From assembly GCF_007845635.1 (NCBI RefSeq), contig NZ_SELG01000041.1, forward strand, positions 62,001 through 126,000: a stretch of DNA of 64,000 nucleotides. Reading direction: 5' to 3'. Position 1 is the stretch's first letter. Every line of letters begins with the position of its first letter. The position numbers and the translations under genes were made by a program. The notes beneath the pieces are model-generated. The model was not told the origin of the DNA and made no database searches. It worked only from the letters and a program-made list of their open reading frames with translations. Of the stretch, positions 1-8,726 are shown in pieces. Origin of the DNA: Apibacter muscae (GTDB lineage: Bacteria > Bacteroidota > Bacteroidia > Flavobacteriales > Weeksellaceae).

Positions 1-1298
1 TATTCGTCTGTTTTAAAAGGGCCTTCAACAGTTACTCCGATATAATCGGCTTGTTCTTTTGTAAGAATATCCAGTTCTACTCCAATTTTTTCTAAATGTA
101 AACGAGCCACTTTTTCATCCAGATGTTTTGGAAGTGTATAAACCTTATTTTCATATTTTCCAGGATTTTGCCATAGTTCAATCTGTGCAAGTGTTTGGTT
201 GCAGAAAGAATTACTCATAACAAAACTAGGATGTCCAGTAGCACAACCAAGATTAACCAATCTGCCCTCAGCTAATACAATTACATCTTTGCCATTCAAA
301 GTATACTTATCTACTTGTGGTTTTATCACAACTTTTGTGTTTCCATAATTATTATTCAACCATGCCATGTCTATCTCATTATCAAAATGCCCAATGTTAC
401 AAACCACGGTTTTATCCTTCATCATCTCAAAGTGTTTCCCTTGGATAATATCACGATTACCAGTACAAGTGATGACAATATCAGCTCTTGAAATGGCATT
501 ATCCATTTTTCTTACTTCGTAACCGTCCATAGCTGCTTGTAAGGCGCAAATAGGGTCTATTTCAGTAACTATAACTCTAGCACCTGCACCTCGGAAAGAA
601 GCAGCAGAACCTTTTCCTACATCGCCATATCCAGCAACGACAACAACTTTTCCTGCAATCATTAGATCCGTTGCTCTACGTACAGCATCAACGGCAGATT
701 CTTTACATCCGTATTTGTTATCAAATTTAGATTTTGTTACAGAATCATTAATGTTAATCGCAGGTATAAGTAATGTTCCATTTTTTACCCTCTCGTGTAA
801 ACGATGTACCCCCGTTGTAGTTTCTTCAGATAAACCTTTAATACCACTTACTAATTCTGGATATTTATCTAACACCATATTAGTTAAATCACCACCATCA
901 TCTAAAATCATGTTTAAAGGCTTTTTATCATCACCAAAAAATAGAGTTTGTTCAATACACCAATTAAACTCATCTTCAGTCATACCTTTCCAAGCATATA
1001 CTGGAATTCCTTTAGCAGCAATAGCCGCAGCAGCATGGTCTTGAGTGGAGAAAATATTGCAAGAGCTCCAAGTAACCTCTGCACCTAATTCTTTAAGAGT
1101 TTCAATTAAAACTGCTGTTTGTATGGTCATATGTAGACATCCAGCAATCCTAGCACCTTTTAAAGGTTGCTCATCTTTGTATTCTTTTCTTAAAGACATT
1201 AGCCCTGGCATCTCCGCCTCAGCCAACTGTATTTCTAATCTACCCCAATCTGCAAGAGATATATCTTTAACCTTATACGGTACGTATTCTGTATTCAT
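1..1298 (-). CDS. ahcY: Adenosylhomocysteinase, 3' end cut by window
   Basis: Hydrolyses S-adenosylhomocysteine to adenosine and homocysteine in the cytosolic methyl cycle, using tightly bound NAD. The ATG is at 1298 and translation begins [20 protein letters not shown], the usual SAHH N-terminus. The NAD-binding glycine motif GYGDVGKG lies near residue 220, and [14 protein letters not shown] is present near the C-terminus. The last readable residues are GPFKTDE, so only about three residues (usually Y-R-Y) and the stop lie outside the window. There is no close gene upstream, so it is probably transcribed alone. Identification is very secure. Confidence 0.97.
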   Translation of the reverse strand, partial: MNTEYVPYKVKDISLADWGRLEIQLAEAEMPGLMSLRKEYKDEQPLKGARIAGCLHMTIQTAVLIETLKELGAEVTWSSCNIFSTQDHAAAAIAAKGIPVYAWKGMTEDEFNWCIEQTLFFGDDKKPLNMILDDGGDLTNMVLDKYPELVSGIKGLSEETTTGVHRLHERVKNGTLLIPAININDSVTKSKFDNKYGCKESAVDAVRRATDLMIAGKVVVVAGYGDVGKGSAASFRGAGARVIVTEIDPICALQAAMDGYEVRKMDNAISRADIVITCTGNRDIIQGKHFEMMKDKTVVCNIGHFDNEIDMAWLNNNYGNTKVVIKPQVDKYTLNGKDVIVLAEGRLVNLGCATGHPSFVMSNSFCNQTLAQIELWQNPGKYENKVYTLPKHLDEKVARLHLEKIGVELDILTKEQADYIGVTVEGPFKTDE

Positions 1299-1700
1299 TT
1301 ATAATTTTTTTCGTAAAGTTATTAATTAAATTATTTAGCTACAAAATCTAGTATCTAAAATAAAATAGTAGGAATAAAATATAACTTATATTATTACATA
1401 GATCTTAATAATAATAGGGTAGGCAAATTTTCCGCTTGTACAAAAATTGAGTAGAGTCAAAAGTGGAAGTAATTGATATATATAATTTTTTGATGAATAT
1501 TTGAGTAAAATTATTTAATATTAAAAATTTAATAATTATAGGTTCAAAGTGTGATAATAAATAATATAAATTTATACTAAGAGTCAATACTTTTCGAAAA
1601 ATATTACTTAGGAGATAAAATTAAGACTTTGAAAAGTATTTAAAAATTAATTAGCATTAATTCACTTAGTAAATTGTTATAATAAAGAAATAATAGGTAT
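1299..1700. other. Intergenic, no gene seen
   Basis: AT-rich spacer between the divergent start of ahcY and the end of the nifU-like gene. A 60-codon frame at 1405-1587 (minus) is low-complexity and resembles no family. It must hold the ahcY promoter on the minus strand, but I see no full consensus. Confidence 0.5.
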
Positions 1701-1937
1701 CTATTCAACTATACTTATCACTTCCAAAATTTCAGGAACATGTTTTTTTATGGTAGATTCAATTCCTAGTTTTAAAGTACTTTGATTGATTGAACAGTCA
1801 GAACAAGCACCTGTAAATTTAATGGTAACCACATGGTCTTGAATGTCTATGAGTTCAACATCCCCACCATCAGCAACTAAAAAAGGTCTTACTTCTTCTA
1901 AGGCTTTATTTACTTTATCTGTAATTGAATTATTCAT
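1701..1937 (-). CDS. NifU-like C-terminal domain Fe-S scaffold
   Basis: A 78-residue stand-alone NifU C-terminal (Nfu) domain that carries an Fe-S cluster for delivery to apo-proteins. Visible signatures are DGGDVEL near residues 23-29 and the cluster-binding C45-x2-C48 in FTGACSDCSI. The length is that of the bare domain, with no IscU or A-type domain attached. It lies 27 bp downstream of the Mrp/ApbC gene on the same strand. That pairing is common in Bacteroidota and supports a joint role in Fe-S cluster trafficking. Start ATG at 1937. Confidence 0.93.
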   Translation of the reverse strand: MNNSITDKVNKALEEVRPFLVADGGDVELIDIQDHVVTIKFTGACSDCSINQSTLKLGIESTIKKHVPEILEVISIVE

Positions 1938-1964
1938 ATGCTTATTTATTTTAAATTAATAGAA

Positions 1965-3044
1965 TTATTTTGAAGAGCAACCAGCCATTGTTGTTATTCT
2001 AACCGCTTCGGTGGGCGGTAAATTTTTATTTCTTGAAACTAAACTCTCAATCATGTTTTTCGCGATTTCAATATAAATATTTGGAATCAACTCGTCTTCT
2101 TGTAAGGCGGCAGGTCTTCCATAGTCGGAGGCTTCACGTATAGATTGTATGATAGGAATTTCTCCCAATAATGGTAAATCAAGAGATTCAGCCAATTTTT
2201 GAGCTCCTTTTTTCCCGAAAATATAGTATTTGTTCTCAGGCAATTCTTTAGGTACAAAGTAAGCCATATTTTCAATAATACCAAGAACGGGAACATTAAT
2301 TTCAGGCATTTGAAACATAGCAACCCCCTTTTTAACATCTGCCAAAGCTACATGCTGTGGAGTACTAACAATTACTGAACCTGTTACCGGTACTTCTTGA
2401 ACAATGGAAAGATGTATATCTCCTGTTCCTGGAGGAAGATCTATTAATAGAAAATCTAGTTCGCCCCAATCAGCATCGTGAATCAATTGGTGAATGGCTT
2501 TAGAAGCCATTGCTCCTCTCCATACAACCGCTTGATTTGCACCTGAAAAGAATCCTAGAGATAACAATTGAATACCATAACTTTCAATAGGAACCATCTT
2601 ATGATCTTTAGAGGTTGGTTTTGCATTTTCAACGTCAAACATGACAGGAATCGAAGGTCCATAGATATCTGCATCTAGCAAGCCCACTTTAAAGCCTAAT
2701 TTTTTTAAAGATATTGCTAAGTTAGACGCTACAGTAGATTTACCTACACCTCCTTTTCCAGAAGCAATAGCAATAATATTTTTTATTCCTGGGATGTTTT
2801 TACCTTTAATCTCTTGCTTTTCAGGAACCTCTACGGATATATTAAGTTTAAGTTTTAAATCTTTGCCAAACTTATCTTCAAAAGCTGCATGCATAGCTAC
2901 TTCCATTCTTTTCTTTTCATGCATAGCCGGGGAATGGGACAACATATCAATAATGGCAGTATCCCCCATTAATTGAACATTTTTAACTAAATCCTCAACT
3001 TCAATTTCCTTTAAAAACTCAATTATATCCTTTTTGCTTATCAT
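1965..3044 (-). CDS. mrp: Mrp/NBP35/ApbC-family Fe-S carrier ATPase
   Basis: A 359-residue P-loop ATPase of the Mrp family, thought to carry and transfer Fe-S clusters. An N-terminal MIP18/DUF59-like domain (about 1-75) precedes the deviant Walker A SGKGGVGKST at residues 95-104; LLIDLPPGTGD is the switch region. The C-x2-C cluster motif of classical Mrp near NMAYF is absent and is replaced by a P-K-E-L-P-E stretch, as I recall for many Bacteroidota versions. A cysteine remains close to the C-terminus (AGCSSK). Followed by the nifU-like gene, so the two probably form an operon. Confidence 0.93.
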   Translation of the reverse strand: MISKKDIIEFLKEIEVEDLVKNVQLMGDTAIIDMLSHSPAMHEKKRMEVAMHAAFEDKFGKDLKLKLNISVEVPEKQEIKGKNIPGIKNIIAIASGKGGVGKSTVASNLAISLKKLGFKVGLLDADIYGPSIPVMFDVENAKPTSKDHKMVPIESYGIQLLSLGFFSGANQAVVWRGAMASKAIHQLIHDADWGELDFLLIDLPPGTGDIHLSIVQEVPVTGSVIVSTPQHVALADVKKGVAMFQMPEINVPVLGIIENMAYFVPKELPENKYYIFGKKGAQKLAESLDLPLLGEIPIIQSIREASDYGRPAALQEDELIPNIYIEIAKNMIESLVSRNKNLPPTEAVRITTMAGCSSK

Positions 3045-3351
3045 GGATGCTAAATTTTAGATTATTTAATAAAAATCTTTTCACAAAAATAGGGATATTA
3101 TAGCATTAATAAAATTGTTTTTTCAATTTTCCATTAACTAATGTTAGCGTAAAAAAAATTAATGTTTTTTAAATAAGATAATTTATAAACTGTTTATACA
3201 AATTAATTCGTTTATTCAAAATAAGATGTTTTTGACTACGACTGAATAAAAATTGAACCACTAATTTTTTAATGAATTTATAATCGTAATATTTCCTAAG
3301 TATTTAAAAATTAAAAATTAGTTATATTTAGCCACAGTTAATTCATTAATT
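3045..3351. other. Divergent intergenic region
   Basis: AT-rich spacer between the divergently transcribed mrp (minus) and HipA-like kinase (plus) genes. It should contain both promoters, but I can support no perfect TTTG/TAnnTTTG pair. No ORF or RNA structure seen. Confidence 0.4.
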
Positions 3352-4134
3352 ATGGGTTTAAGAACAGTAAATGTTACGAGATATATATCTCCTTTGCGGG
3401 AAGGTGGATCTTTGCCAGCTTTGGCTGAAGCAGATGATGATTTTAAATATGTGGTAAAATTTAAAGGGGCAGGGCATGGTTCCAAAGCATTAATCGCTGA
3501 ATTGATAGGAGGAGAGATTGCTAGACTTCTAAGCTTAAAAATACCAGAGTTAGTATTTATTAATTTAGAGGAAGCATTTGGTAGGATGGAGCCAGACGAA
3601 GAGATACAAGATTTATTAAGGGCTAGTAAGGGCTTAAATTTAGGGCTTCATTATTTATCTAGTGCAACCACTTTTGATCCTATAGCTTTTAAAGTTGATT
3701 CTGCCTTAGCTTCCAAAATTGTTTGGTTGGATGCCTTTTTAACCAACATTGACCGAACGGTTAAAAATACGAACATGTTAGTATGGCATAAGGAATTATG
3801 GTTAATCGATCAAGGTGCTTCTTTATATTTTCATCATTCTTGGGTGAATTGGGAAAAATTATCTATTACCCCATTTTCTCAAGTTAAAGACCACGTATTG
3901 TTGCCGCTAGCTACACAGTTAGAAGATGCAGATATTTTTGCTAAAAAGTATATTAATGAAGAAAGTTTGAAAAAAATTGTGAATCTAATTCCTGAAGAAT
4001 GGATAAATCTAGAAGATTTTGATGAAAATATAGATCAAGTAAAAAGCATTTACTTAGAATACCTTTTAAGAAGATTAAATCATACTCAAATATTTATAAA
4101 AGAAGCACAAAATGCAAGAAAAACACTTATATGA
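3352..4134 (+). CDS. HipA-like kinase family protein (HipA_2 type)
   Basis: A 260-residue protein resembling the small HipA-related kinase family, which is HipA-fold but lacks the N-terminal HipA domain. Visible kinase elements are VVKFKGAGHGSKALIAE (about 34-50, nucleotide-loop region), the catalytic-loop-like TNIDRTVKNTN with D134 and N139/N141, and the metal-binding DFG equivalent LIDQG with D153. All key residues look intact, so it is probably active as a Ser/Thr kinase. The start ATG at 3352 gives a complete domain. Its last 23 bp overlap the next gene, which indicates translational coupling. No HipB-like helix-turn-helix gene is nearby. The substrate is unknown. Confidence 0.82.
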   Translation: MGLRTVNVTRYISPLREGGSLPALAEADDDFKYVVKFKGAGHGSKALIAELIGGEIARLLSLKIPELVFINLEEAFGRMEPDEEIQDLLRASKGLNLGLHYLSSATTFDPIAFKVDSALASKIVWLDAFLTNIDRTVKNTNMLVWHKELWLIDQGASLYFHHSWVNWEKLSITPFSQVKDHVLLPLATQLEDADIFAKKYINEESLKKIVNLIPEEWINLEDFDENIDQVKSIYLEYLLRRLNHTQIFIKEAQNARKTLI

Positions 4135-4504
4135 ATATGCAATTATTCGTTTAGTACCTAAAATAGAACGAGAAGAATTTATAAATATTGGTTTAATTTT
4201 ATTTTCTAAACATGCACGTTATATAAATCTTAAGTATGAAATCAATGAAAGAAAAATTAAGTGTTTATTTAACAATATGGAGGAATTAGACATTGAAAAT
4301 ATTCATTCCATTTTAACTGCTTTTGAAAATATATGCAAAGGAAAAAATAATGGGGGGGAAATCGGTGAATTTGATATTCCAGAACGCTTTAGGTGGTTGA
4401 CAGCCATGCGTAGCACTATAATTCAAACCTCAAGACCACATCCAGGAATTTCAACAGATCTAAATAAGACATTTTCAGCTTTGTGGGAAGAGTTGGTAAT
4501 GTAA
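4112..4504 (+). CDS. DUF3037 family protein
   Basis: A 130-residue protein matching the DUF3037 pattern as I remember it: an N-terminal YEYAIIRLVPKIEREEFINI stretch (8-27) followed by GLILFSKHARYI, and a C-terminal RFRWLTAMRSTIIQTS with RPHPGI. DUF3037 genes are repeatedly found directly beside small HipA-like kinases, as here, with a 23-bp overlap and the same order. The biochemical role is unknown. An accessory, inhibitor or substrate of the kinase would fit the overlap, but that is inference. No signal peptide or membrane segment. Confidence 0.8.
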   Translation: MQEKHLYEYAIIRLVPKIEREEFINIGLILFSKHARYINLKYEINERKIKCLFNNMEELDIENIHSILTAFENICKGKNNGGEIGEFDIPERFRWLTAMRSTIIQTSRPHPGISTDLNKTFSALWEELVM

Positions 4505-4668
4505 ACTTTTCTTTTATAATAAAATTATTAAAAATTATAGATTAAAACTCTTAATTAATACAGATATAGTACTACAAGAATTTCATAAAAAAATTTAAAG
4601 TTTTCAAATATTTTGATTATGGAATGTCTTTTGCTTTGTGTGGAATAAAAATAATATAACATTCAAAA

Positions 4669-5190
4669 ATGAAAAGAATCCTTTTTTTATTCGCATGTTT
4701 TTCCTTTATTATTGCTCAGTCACAAAAAATAACTTCTATATCAACAGATTTTAAGTTAGATTCTTTATTATTTCCAGACATGGTTACACCTGCAAAGATT
4801 TATACTCAACTAGACAATGGGAATATAAATAACTTAAGTGTTATAACGAATCCAAGTTTAATATGTTCATTATTTAAAGTAGACTGTAAAAATGTAAAGA
4901 AAATATATTTAGAGAATTATCAGGATAGAAATTCTGGATCAGAATCAGGGGTTTTAGTAGCAGAGTATAAAGATATAAAATCTCTGGATACAGCTTTAAA
5001 TAAATTATTAGCAAATAAACAAAAAGGCTATTTAACCAAGGAGAATTATTTAATTCAAGTTTGGAGTAATGATCCTAAGCAAGGAGAAGAAGAAATTATA
5101 AAGATGGAGAATTTTTATCAAAACAAAATAATGGCTAAATTATATGTTGCTGAAGAAATTTATCCTACGGAAGTTTTACCTGGTGAGTGA
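4669..5190 (+). CDS. Exported hypothetical protein
   Basis: A 173-residue protein with a clear Sec signal peptide (MKRILFLFACFSFIIAQSQ, cleavage near 16-19) and no lipobox. The mature part is hydrophilic, mixed alpha/beta in composition, with two cysteines close together (SLICSLFKVDC) that could form a disulfide. I do not recognise a family. It stands alone, 164 bp after the DUF3037 gene and well before the PfkB kinase gene. Start ATG at 4669; an alternative start is unlikely because the signal peptide begins there. Confidence 0.7.
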   Translation: MKRILFLFACFSFIIAQSQKITSISTDFKLDSLLFPDMVTPAKIYTQLDNGNINNLSVITNPSLICSLFKVDCKNVKKIYLENYQDRNSGSESGVLVAEYKDIKSLDTALNKLLANKQKGYLTKENYLIQVWSNDPKQGEEEIIKMENFYQNKIMAKLYVAEEIYPTEVLPGE

Positions 5191-5519
5191 TTTGAAATTT
5201 TCTTGATCTGAAGCTTATTTTATAATAGATAAATTGGAATTTTAATGAATAAATATATTTAGATTTTTTGACGGTCTAAATAGATTCTAAAAATTCAAAA
5301 TTCCTTATTTTTTCATCAAGTTCTTTAAAAATTTTGAAGTTGATATAGGTATAGGTATTCATCTCTTCATTCTAGAGCAGCACAGATATTAGTAAAGGTA
5401 TTAAAAATTATGAAAATTTTTTTAATACAAAGTATGTAGATTACTTAAAATATTATGAAAGGTTATTAAGAAAAAGTCTTTTAAAATCTTTTGCATTGAA
5501 TAAATATTCTTTATAAAAT

Positions 5520-5560
5520 AAATTTAGTGCAATAAATTGTTTATTTATTGCACTAAATTT
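5520..5560. terminator. 17-bp perfect hairpin in intergenic space
   Basis: The arms 5520-5536 and 5544-5560 are perfect reverse complements (left arm aaatttagtgcaataaa) with a 7-nt loop. It lies 330 bp beyond the exported-protein gene and 205 bp before the PfkB gene. It may be a terminator for a long 3' UTR or an unrecognised small RNA, or a remnant of a mobile end; the following T-run is short. Confidence 0.5.
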
Positions 5561-5727
5561 TTAGTAGATTATGTTGATTCCATTAAACCACCATATCTAT
5601 TAAATACTATACTCATCTATGATAGAATTTTTTTAGACTTTAAAAATTTCTATTCTAATTATTTTATTACTTCAAAAATTACTAAAAATAAATTTTTAAA
5701 AATTCTAACAAATTTTTTTAATAAAAG

Positions 5728-5735
5728 TATATTTG
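5728..5735 (+). promoter_or_regulatory. Possible -7 box for the PfkB kinase gene
   Basis: TATATTTG matches the Bacteroidota -7 consensus TAnnTTTG and lies 30 bp before the start codon. I see no TTTG at the -33 distance, so support is partial. Confidence 0.35.
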
Positions 5736-5765
5736 TGATGAATATATTTAATTTAAACATTTAAA

Positions 5766-6686
5766 ATGAAATTACTAGCAGTTGGAACAGTAGCCTACGA
5801 TGCTATAGAAACTCCTTTTGGGAAAACTGATAAAATTCTAGGAGGTGCAGCAACTTACATAGGTTTAGCAGCATCTAAACTAGGGACAGAAGTTAATATA
5901 ATTTCGGTAGTAGGTGGAGATTTTCAACAAAAATATTTAGATCTATTAGAAAATCATAAAATTGGTATTCAAGGCATAGAAAAAGTAGAAGACGGAAAAA
6001 CTTTTTTCTGGTCTGGGATTTATCATGAAGATATGAATAGTAGAGATACACTAGTAACAGAATTAAATGTATTAGAAAGTTTTAATCCAGTGATTCCTGA
6101 GGACTTAAAAAATTCAGAAGTTTTAATGTTAGGAAATTTGCATCCTGCGGTGCAATTGTCAGTGATTGAGCAAATGAGTGAAAAACCCAAATTAATAGTT
6201 TTAGATACTATGGATTTTTGGATGAATTCAACTTTGGATTTATTGCTTAAGGTTATAGCTAAAGTTGATGTAATTACAATTAATGATTCAGAGGCACGCC
6301 AACTCTCTGGAGAATTTAGTTTGGTAAAAGCCGCTAAAAAAATTCAACAACTGGGACCTAAATTCGTGGTAATTAAGAAAGGAGAACACGGAGCGCTACT
6401 ATTTCATAAAGAACAAGTCTTTTTTGCCCCAGCAATGCCATTAGAAGAAATTTTAGATCCTACAGGAGCTGGAGATTCCTTTGCTGGGGGAATGACAGGA
6501 TATTTAGCTAAGTCTGAAGATTTTGCATTTGAAAATTTAAAAAAAGCAATTATAGTAGGAAGTGCGTTAGCCTCATATACCGTTGAGAAATTTGGTGTTG
6601 AAAGGTTAGTGGAATTAACTCAGCAGGAGTTTGAATCAAGACTTGAAAGTTTTAAGACTTTAACCTCTTATGATTATAACATATAG
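5766..6686 (+). CDS. PfkB/ribokinase-family sugar or nucleoside kinase
   Basis: A 306-residue cytosolic ATP-dependent kinase. The N-terminal LGGAATYIGLAAS (25-37) is the PfkB substrate-binding glycine motif. DPTGAGDSFAGG (231-242) is PfkB signature 2, with D237 as catalytic base in the anion hole. Length matches the family. Family membership is certain, but the substrate is not readable from sequence; flavobacterial orthologues are usually labelled only sugar kinase. It precedes hemH by 91 bp on the same strand with no hairpin between them, so co-transcription is possible. Confidence 0.9.
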   Translation: MKLLAVGTVAYDAIETPFGKTDKILGGAATYIGLAASKLGTEVNIISVVGGDFQQKYLDLLENHKIGIQGIEKVEDGKTFFWSGIYHEDMNSRDTLVTELNVLESFNPVIPEDLKNSEVLMLGNLHPAVQLSVIEQMSEKPKLIVLDTMDFWMNSTLDLLLKVIAKVDVITINDSEARQLSGEFSLVKAAKKIQQLGPKFVVIKKGEHGALLFHKEQVFFAPAMPLEEILDPTGAGDSFAGGMTGYLAKSEDFAFENLKKAIIVGSALASYTVEKFGVERLVELTQQEFESRLESFKTLTSYDYNI

Positions 6687-6777
6687 TTGCTTCGATTTAG
6701 ATTTAAATATTAATACAAATACTTAAGAAGAAAATTAAAAGACTAACTTAGATAAATAAAGTTTTGAATATAATCAT

Positions 6778-7791
6778 ATGAAAGGTATACTACTAGTAAA
6801 CTTAGGTTCTCCCAAATCCACCTCGGTAGAAGATGTGAGAATATATTTACGAGAGTTTTTAATGGATAAAAGGGTAATTGATGTACCTTGGATTATAAGA
6901 AAATTAATTGTGGAGCTAGCGATACTCCCGAAACGACCCAAAGAATCCGCTAAAGCATATCAATCCATATGGTGGGACGAAGGTTCACCCCTAGTGGTTA
7001 TATCTGAAAGAATAACCCAAAAGATAAAAAAATCAATAAATAATCCCGTAGCATTGGCTATGAGATACCAGCAACCCTCCATTGAAAAGGGGTTAAAAGA
7101 ACTAGAAGAACAAGGAGTTACCGAAACCTTAGTGATACCATTGTACCCACAGTATGCCATGAGTACAACTGAGACAGTAGTTGAAAAAGCTAAGGAAATC
7201 CAGAAGAAAAGATTCCCTAAGATGCACTTAAGCTTTCTGCCTCCTTTTTACAAAGATGAAGAATATCTTGATCTATTAACTAAAAATATAAAAACTAAAC
7301 TACCAAAAAATTTTGATTTATTAATTTTTAGTTATCATGGATTACCTGAAAGGCATATTTTTAAAACAGATATCACTAAAACCTGCCGTTTAGATAATAG
7401 CTGTTGCTTTGAAAAAGAATTACCTTCTCATTCCTATTGTTATAGACATCAATGTTATTATGTAACTGAACAAATAAAGAAAAGGTTAGGGCTTGAAGAT
7501 TCTAAAGTTATGCAGACCTTTCAATCACGTTTAGGGAAAGACCCATGGCTTAAGCCTTATACAGACTATACTTTAAAAAATCTTTCTTCCAAAGGAATAA
7601 AAAAAATTGCGATTGTTGCCCCCGCCTTTGTTTCAGATTGTTTAGAAACATTAGAAGAGCTAGCTGTAGAAAATAAAGAATACTTTATTGAAAATGGAGG
7701 AATAGAATATAATTATTTAGAATGTTTAAATGAAGACGACAACTGGATTCAGTGGTTAATTAATAAAATTAATAATTATACAAACAACTAA
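6778..7791 (+). CDS. hemH: Ferrochelatase
   Basis: Inserts Fe2+ into protoporphyrin IX in the last step of classical haem synthesis. The 337 residues begin MKGILLVNLGSPKSTSVEDV, the canonical ferrochelatase start. The catalytic histidine is H187 in FSYHGLPERH. A cysteine-rich insert (TCRLDNSCC to CYRHQCYY, about 202-230) is typical of Bacteroidota ferrochelatases. The C-terminal ETLEEL motif carrying the second acidic ligand is present. No other haem genes are in the window. A 10-bp stem follows the stop codon. Confidence 0.96.
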   Translation: MKGILLVNLGSPKSTSVEDVRIYLREFLMDKRVIDVPWIIRKLIVELAILPKRPKESAKAYQSIWWDEGSPLVVISERITQKIKKSINNPVALAMRYQQPSIEKGLKELEEQGVTETLVIPLYPQYAMSTTETVVEKAKEIQKKRFPKMHLSFLPPFYKDEEYLDLLTKNIKTKLPKNFDLLIFSYHGLPERHIFKTDITKTCRLDNSCCFEKELPSHSYCYRHQCYYVTEQIKKRLGLEDSKVMQTFQSRLGKDPWLKPYTDYTLKNLSSKGIKKIAIVAPAFVSDCLETLEELAVENKEYFIENGGIEYNYLECLNEDDNWIQWLINKINNYTNN

Positions 7792-7825
7792 AATAGAATT
7801 AATTATAAATGTTTCATTCTATTTT
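7790..7825 (+). terminator. Terminator after hemH
   Basis: aaaatagaat (7790-7799) pairs with attctatttt (7816-7825), which ends in a T-run; the loop is 16 nt. It starts inside the hemH stop codon. Confidence 0.5.
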
Positions 7826-7850
7826 TAATCTAAAATAACCCTAAAGTATA

Positions 7851-8726
7851 TTGAGAGTTTTAGCAAATATTACCATAAAGATAATATCTTTTTTTCCTTT
7901 AAAACTTTTATATGGAATATCAAGTATTTTATATTTTATAATATACTATATTTTAAGATATAGGAAAAAAATTGTTAGACATAATATAAATATTGCTTTC
8001 CCTAACAAGAATATTAAAGAAAAGCAAATTATTGAAAAGAATTTTTATAAAAATTTTACAGATTTTATTATTGAATTTATAAAAATTTTTTCAATGACTC
8101 AGCAAGACTTTAATAAGCACATTAGTATTAAAAATCTTGAAATATTAGAAAAATCTAAGAAGGAAAACAAAGATGTAATTTTATTAGCCGGACATTTGTT
8201 TAATTGGGAGTGGTTAATTGGAGTTTCTAAACAATTGCCACAAAATGAAGCTTATGCAGTTTATAAAAAAGTTGCAAATGGATTTTTTGATTTTGAGGTT
8301 TTCCAAGCGCGTTCTAAATTTGGAACAATACCCTTATCAGTTAAAGATGCCACTCGTAAAATGATAGGATTGCCTAATGATGGTACCCATGCCTATTTAT
8401 TTGTAGCTGACCAAAGTCCTTACAAAACTAGAATTCATTATGAGTTAGAATTTTTCAATCGATTAACACCAGTTTTTAACGGTTACGATAAGATTGCAAG
8501 AAAAAAGAACTATCATGTTTTTTATCTGGAAATGAATAAAATATATAGAGGTAAATACGAAGTTGTTATTAAAAGTATTCTTCCAGATCAACAAAATTTT
8601 AGAGAAAATGAAATAGTTGAAAAGTTTTACCAAAACTTAAACCATAATATTATCAAACACTCAGCCCTTTGGCTTTGGTCTCATAAAAGATGGAAATATA
8701 CCAGCGGAATCGATTACAAACTTTAG
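7851..8726 (+). CDS. LpxL/HtrB-family lysophospholipid acyltransferase
   Basis: A 291-residue inner-membrane acyltransferase that probably adds a secondary acyl chain to lipid A or a related aminolipid. An N-terminal membrane anchor (about 8-35) precedes the acceptor motif RHNINIAFPNK. The catalytic H-x4-E block is GHLFNWEW with H115, and VADQSP follows near 185. The start is a TTG at 7851: no in-frame ATG gives a full N-terminus and a stop lies three codons upstream. Its last 37 bp overlap the glycosyltransferase gene, pointing to a cell-envelope pair. Confidence 0.88.
   Translation: MRVLANITIKIISFFPLKLLYGISSILYFIIYYILRYRKKIVRHNINIAFPNKNIKEKQIIEKNFYKNFTDFIIEFIKIFSMTQQDFNKHISIKNLEILEKSKKENKDVILLAGHLFNWEWLIGVSKQLPQNEAYAVYKKVANGFFDFEVFQARSKFGTIPLSVKDATRKMIGLPNDGTHAYLFVADQSPYKTRIHYELEFFNRLTPVFNGYDKIARKKNYHVFYLEMNKIYRGKYEVVIKSILPDQQNFRENEIVEKFYQNLNHNIIKHSALWLWSHKRWKYTSGIDYKL

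Larger units (their letters stand above)
5191..5765. other. Long AT-rich intergenic region with a hairpin
   Basis: 575 bp without a convincing gene. It holds the 17-bp perfect hairpin at 5520-5560 and a -7-like box at 5728-5735. A 75-codon frame at 5537-5764 starts inside the hairpin loop, is extremely rich in F, I, N and K, and resembles no protein; I treat it as noise. Confidence 0.5.

Noticed and set aside
715-1329. Two plus-strand ORFs of about 100 codons
   Set aside because: They are antisense shadows of the ahcY coding region on the minus strand.
1405-1587. 60-codon minus-strand ORF
   Set aside because: Low-complexity AT-rich frame in an intergenic region; nothing supports translation.
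1965-2300. Mrp without the C-x2-C motif as a defective gene
   Set aside because: The protein is full length with an intact Walker motif, and I recall this form as usual in Bacteroidota.
5537-5764. 75-codon ORF beginning in the hairpin loop
   Set aside because: Almost only F, I, N, K, S and Y codons, start inside the hairpin, no similarity to any family I know.
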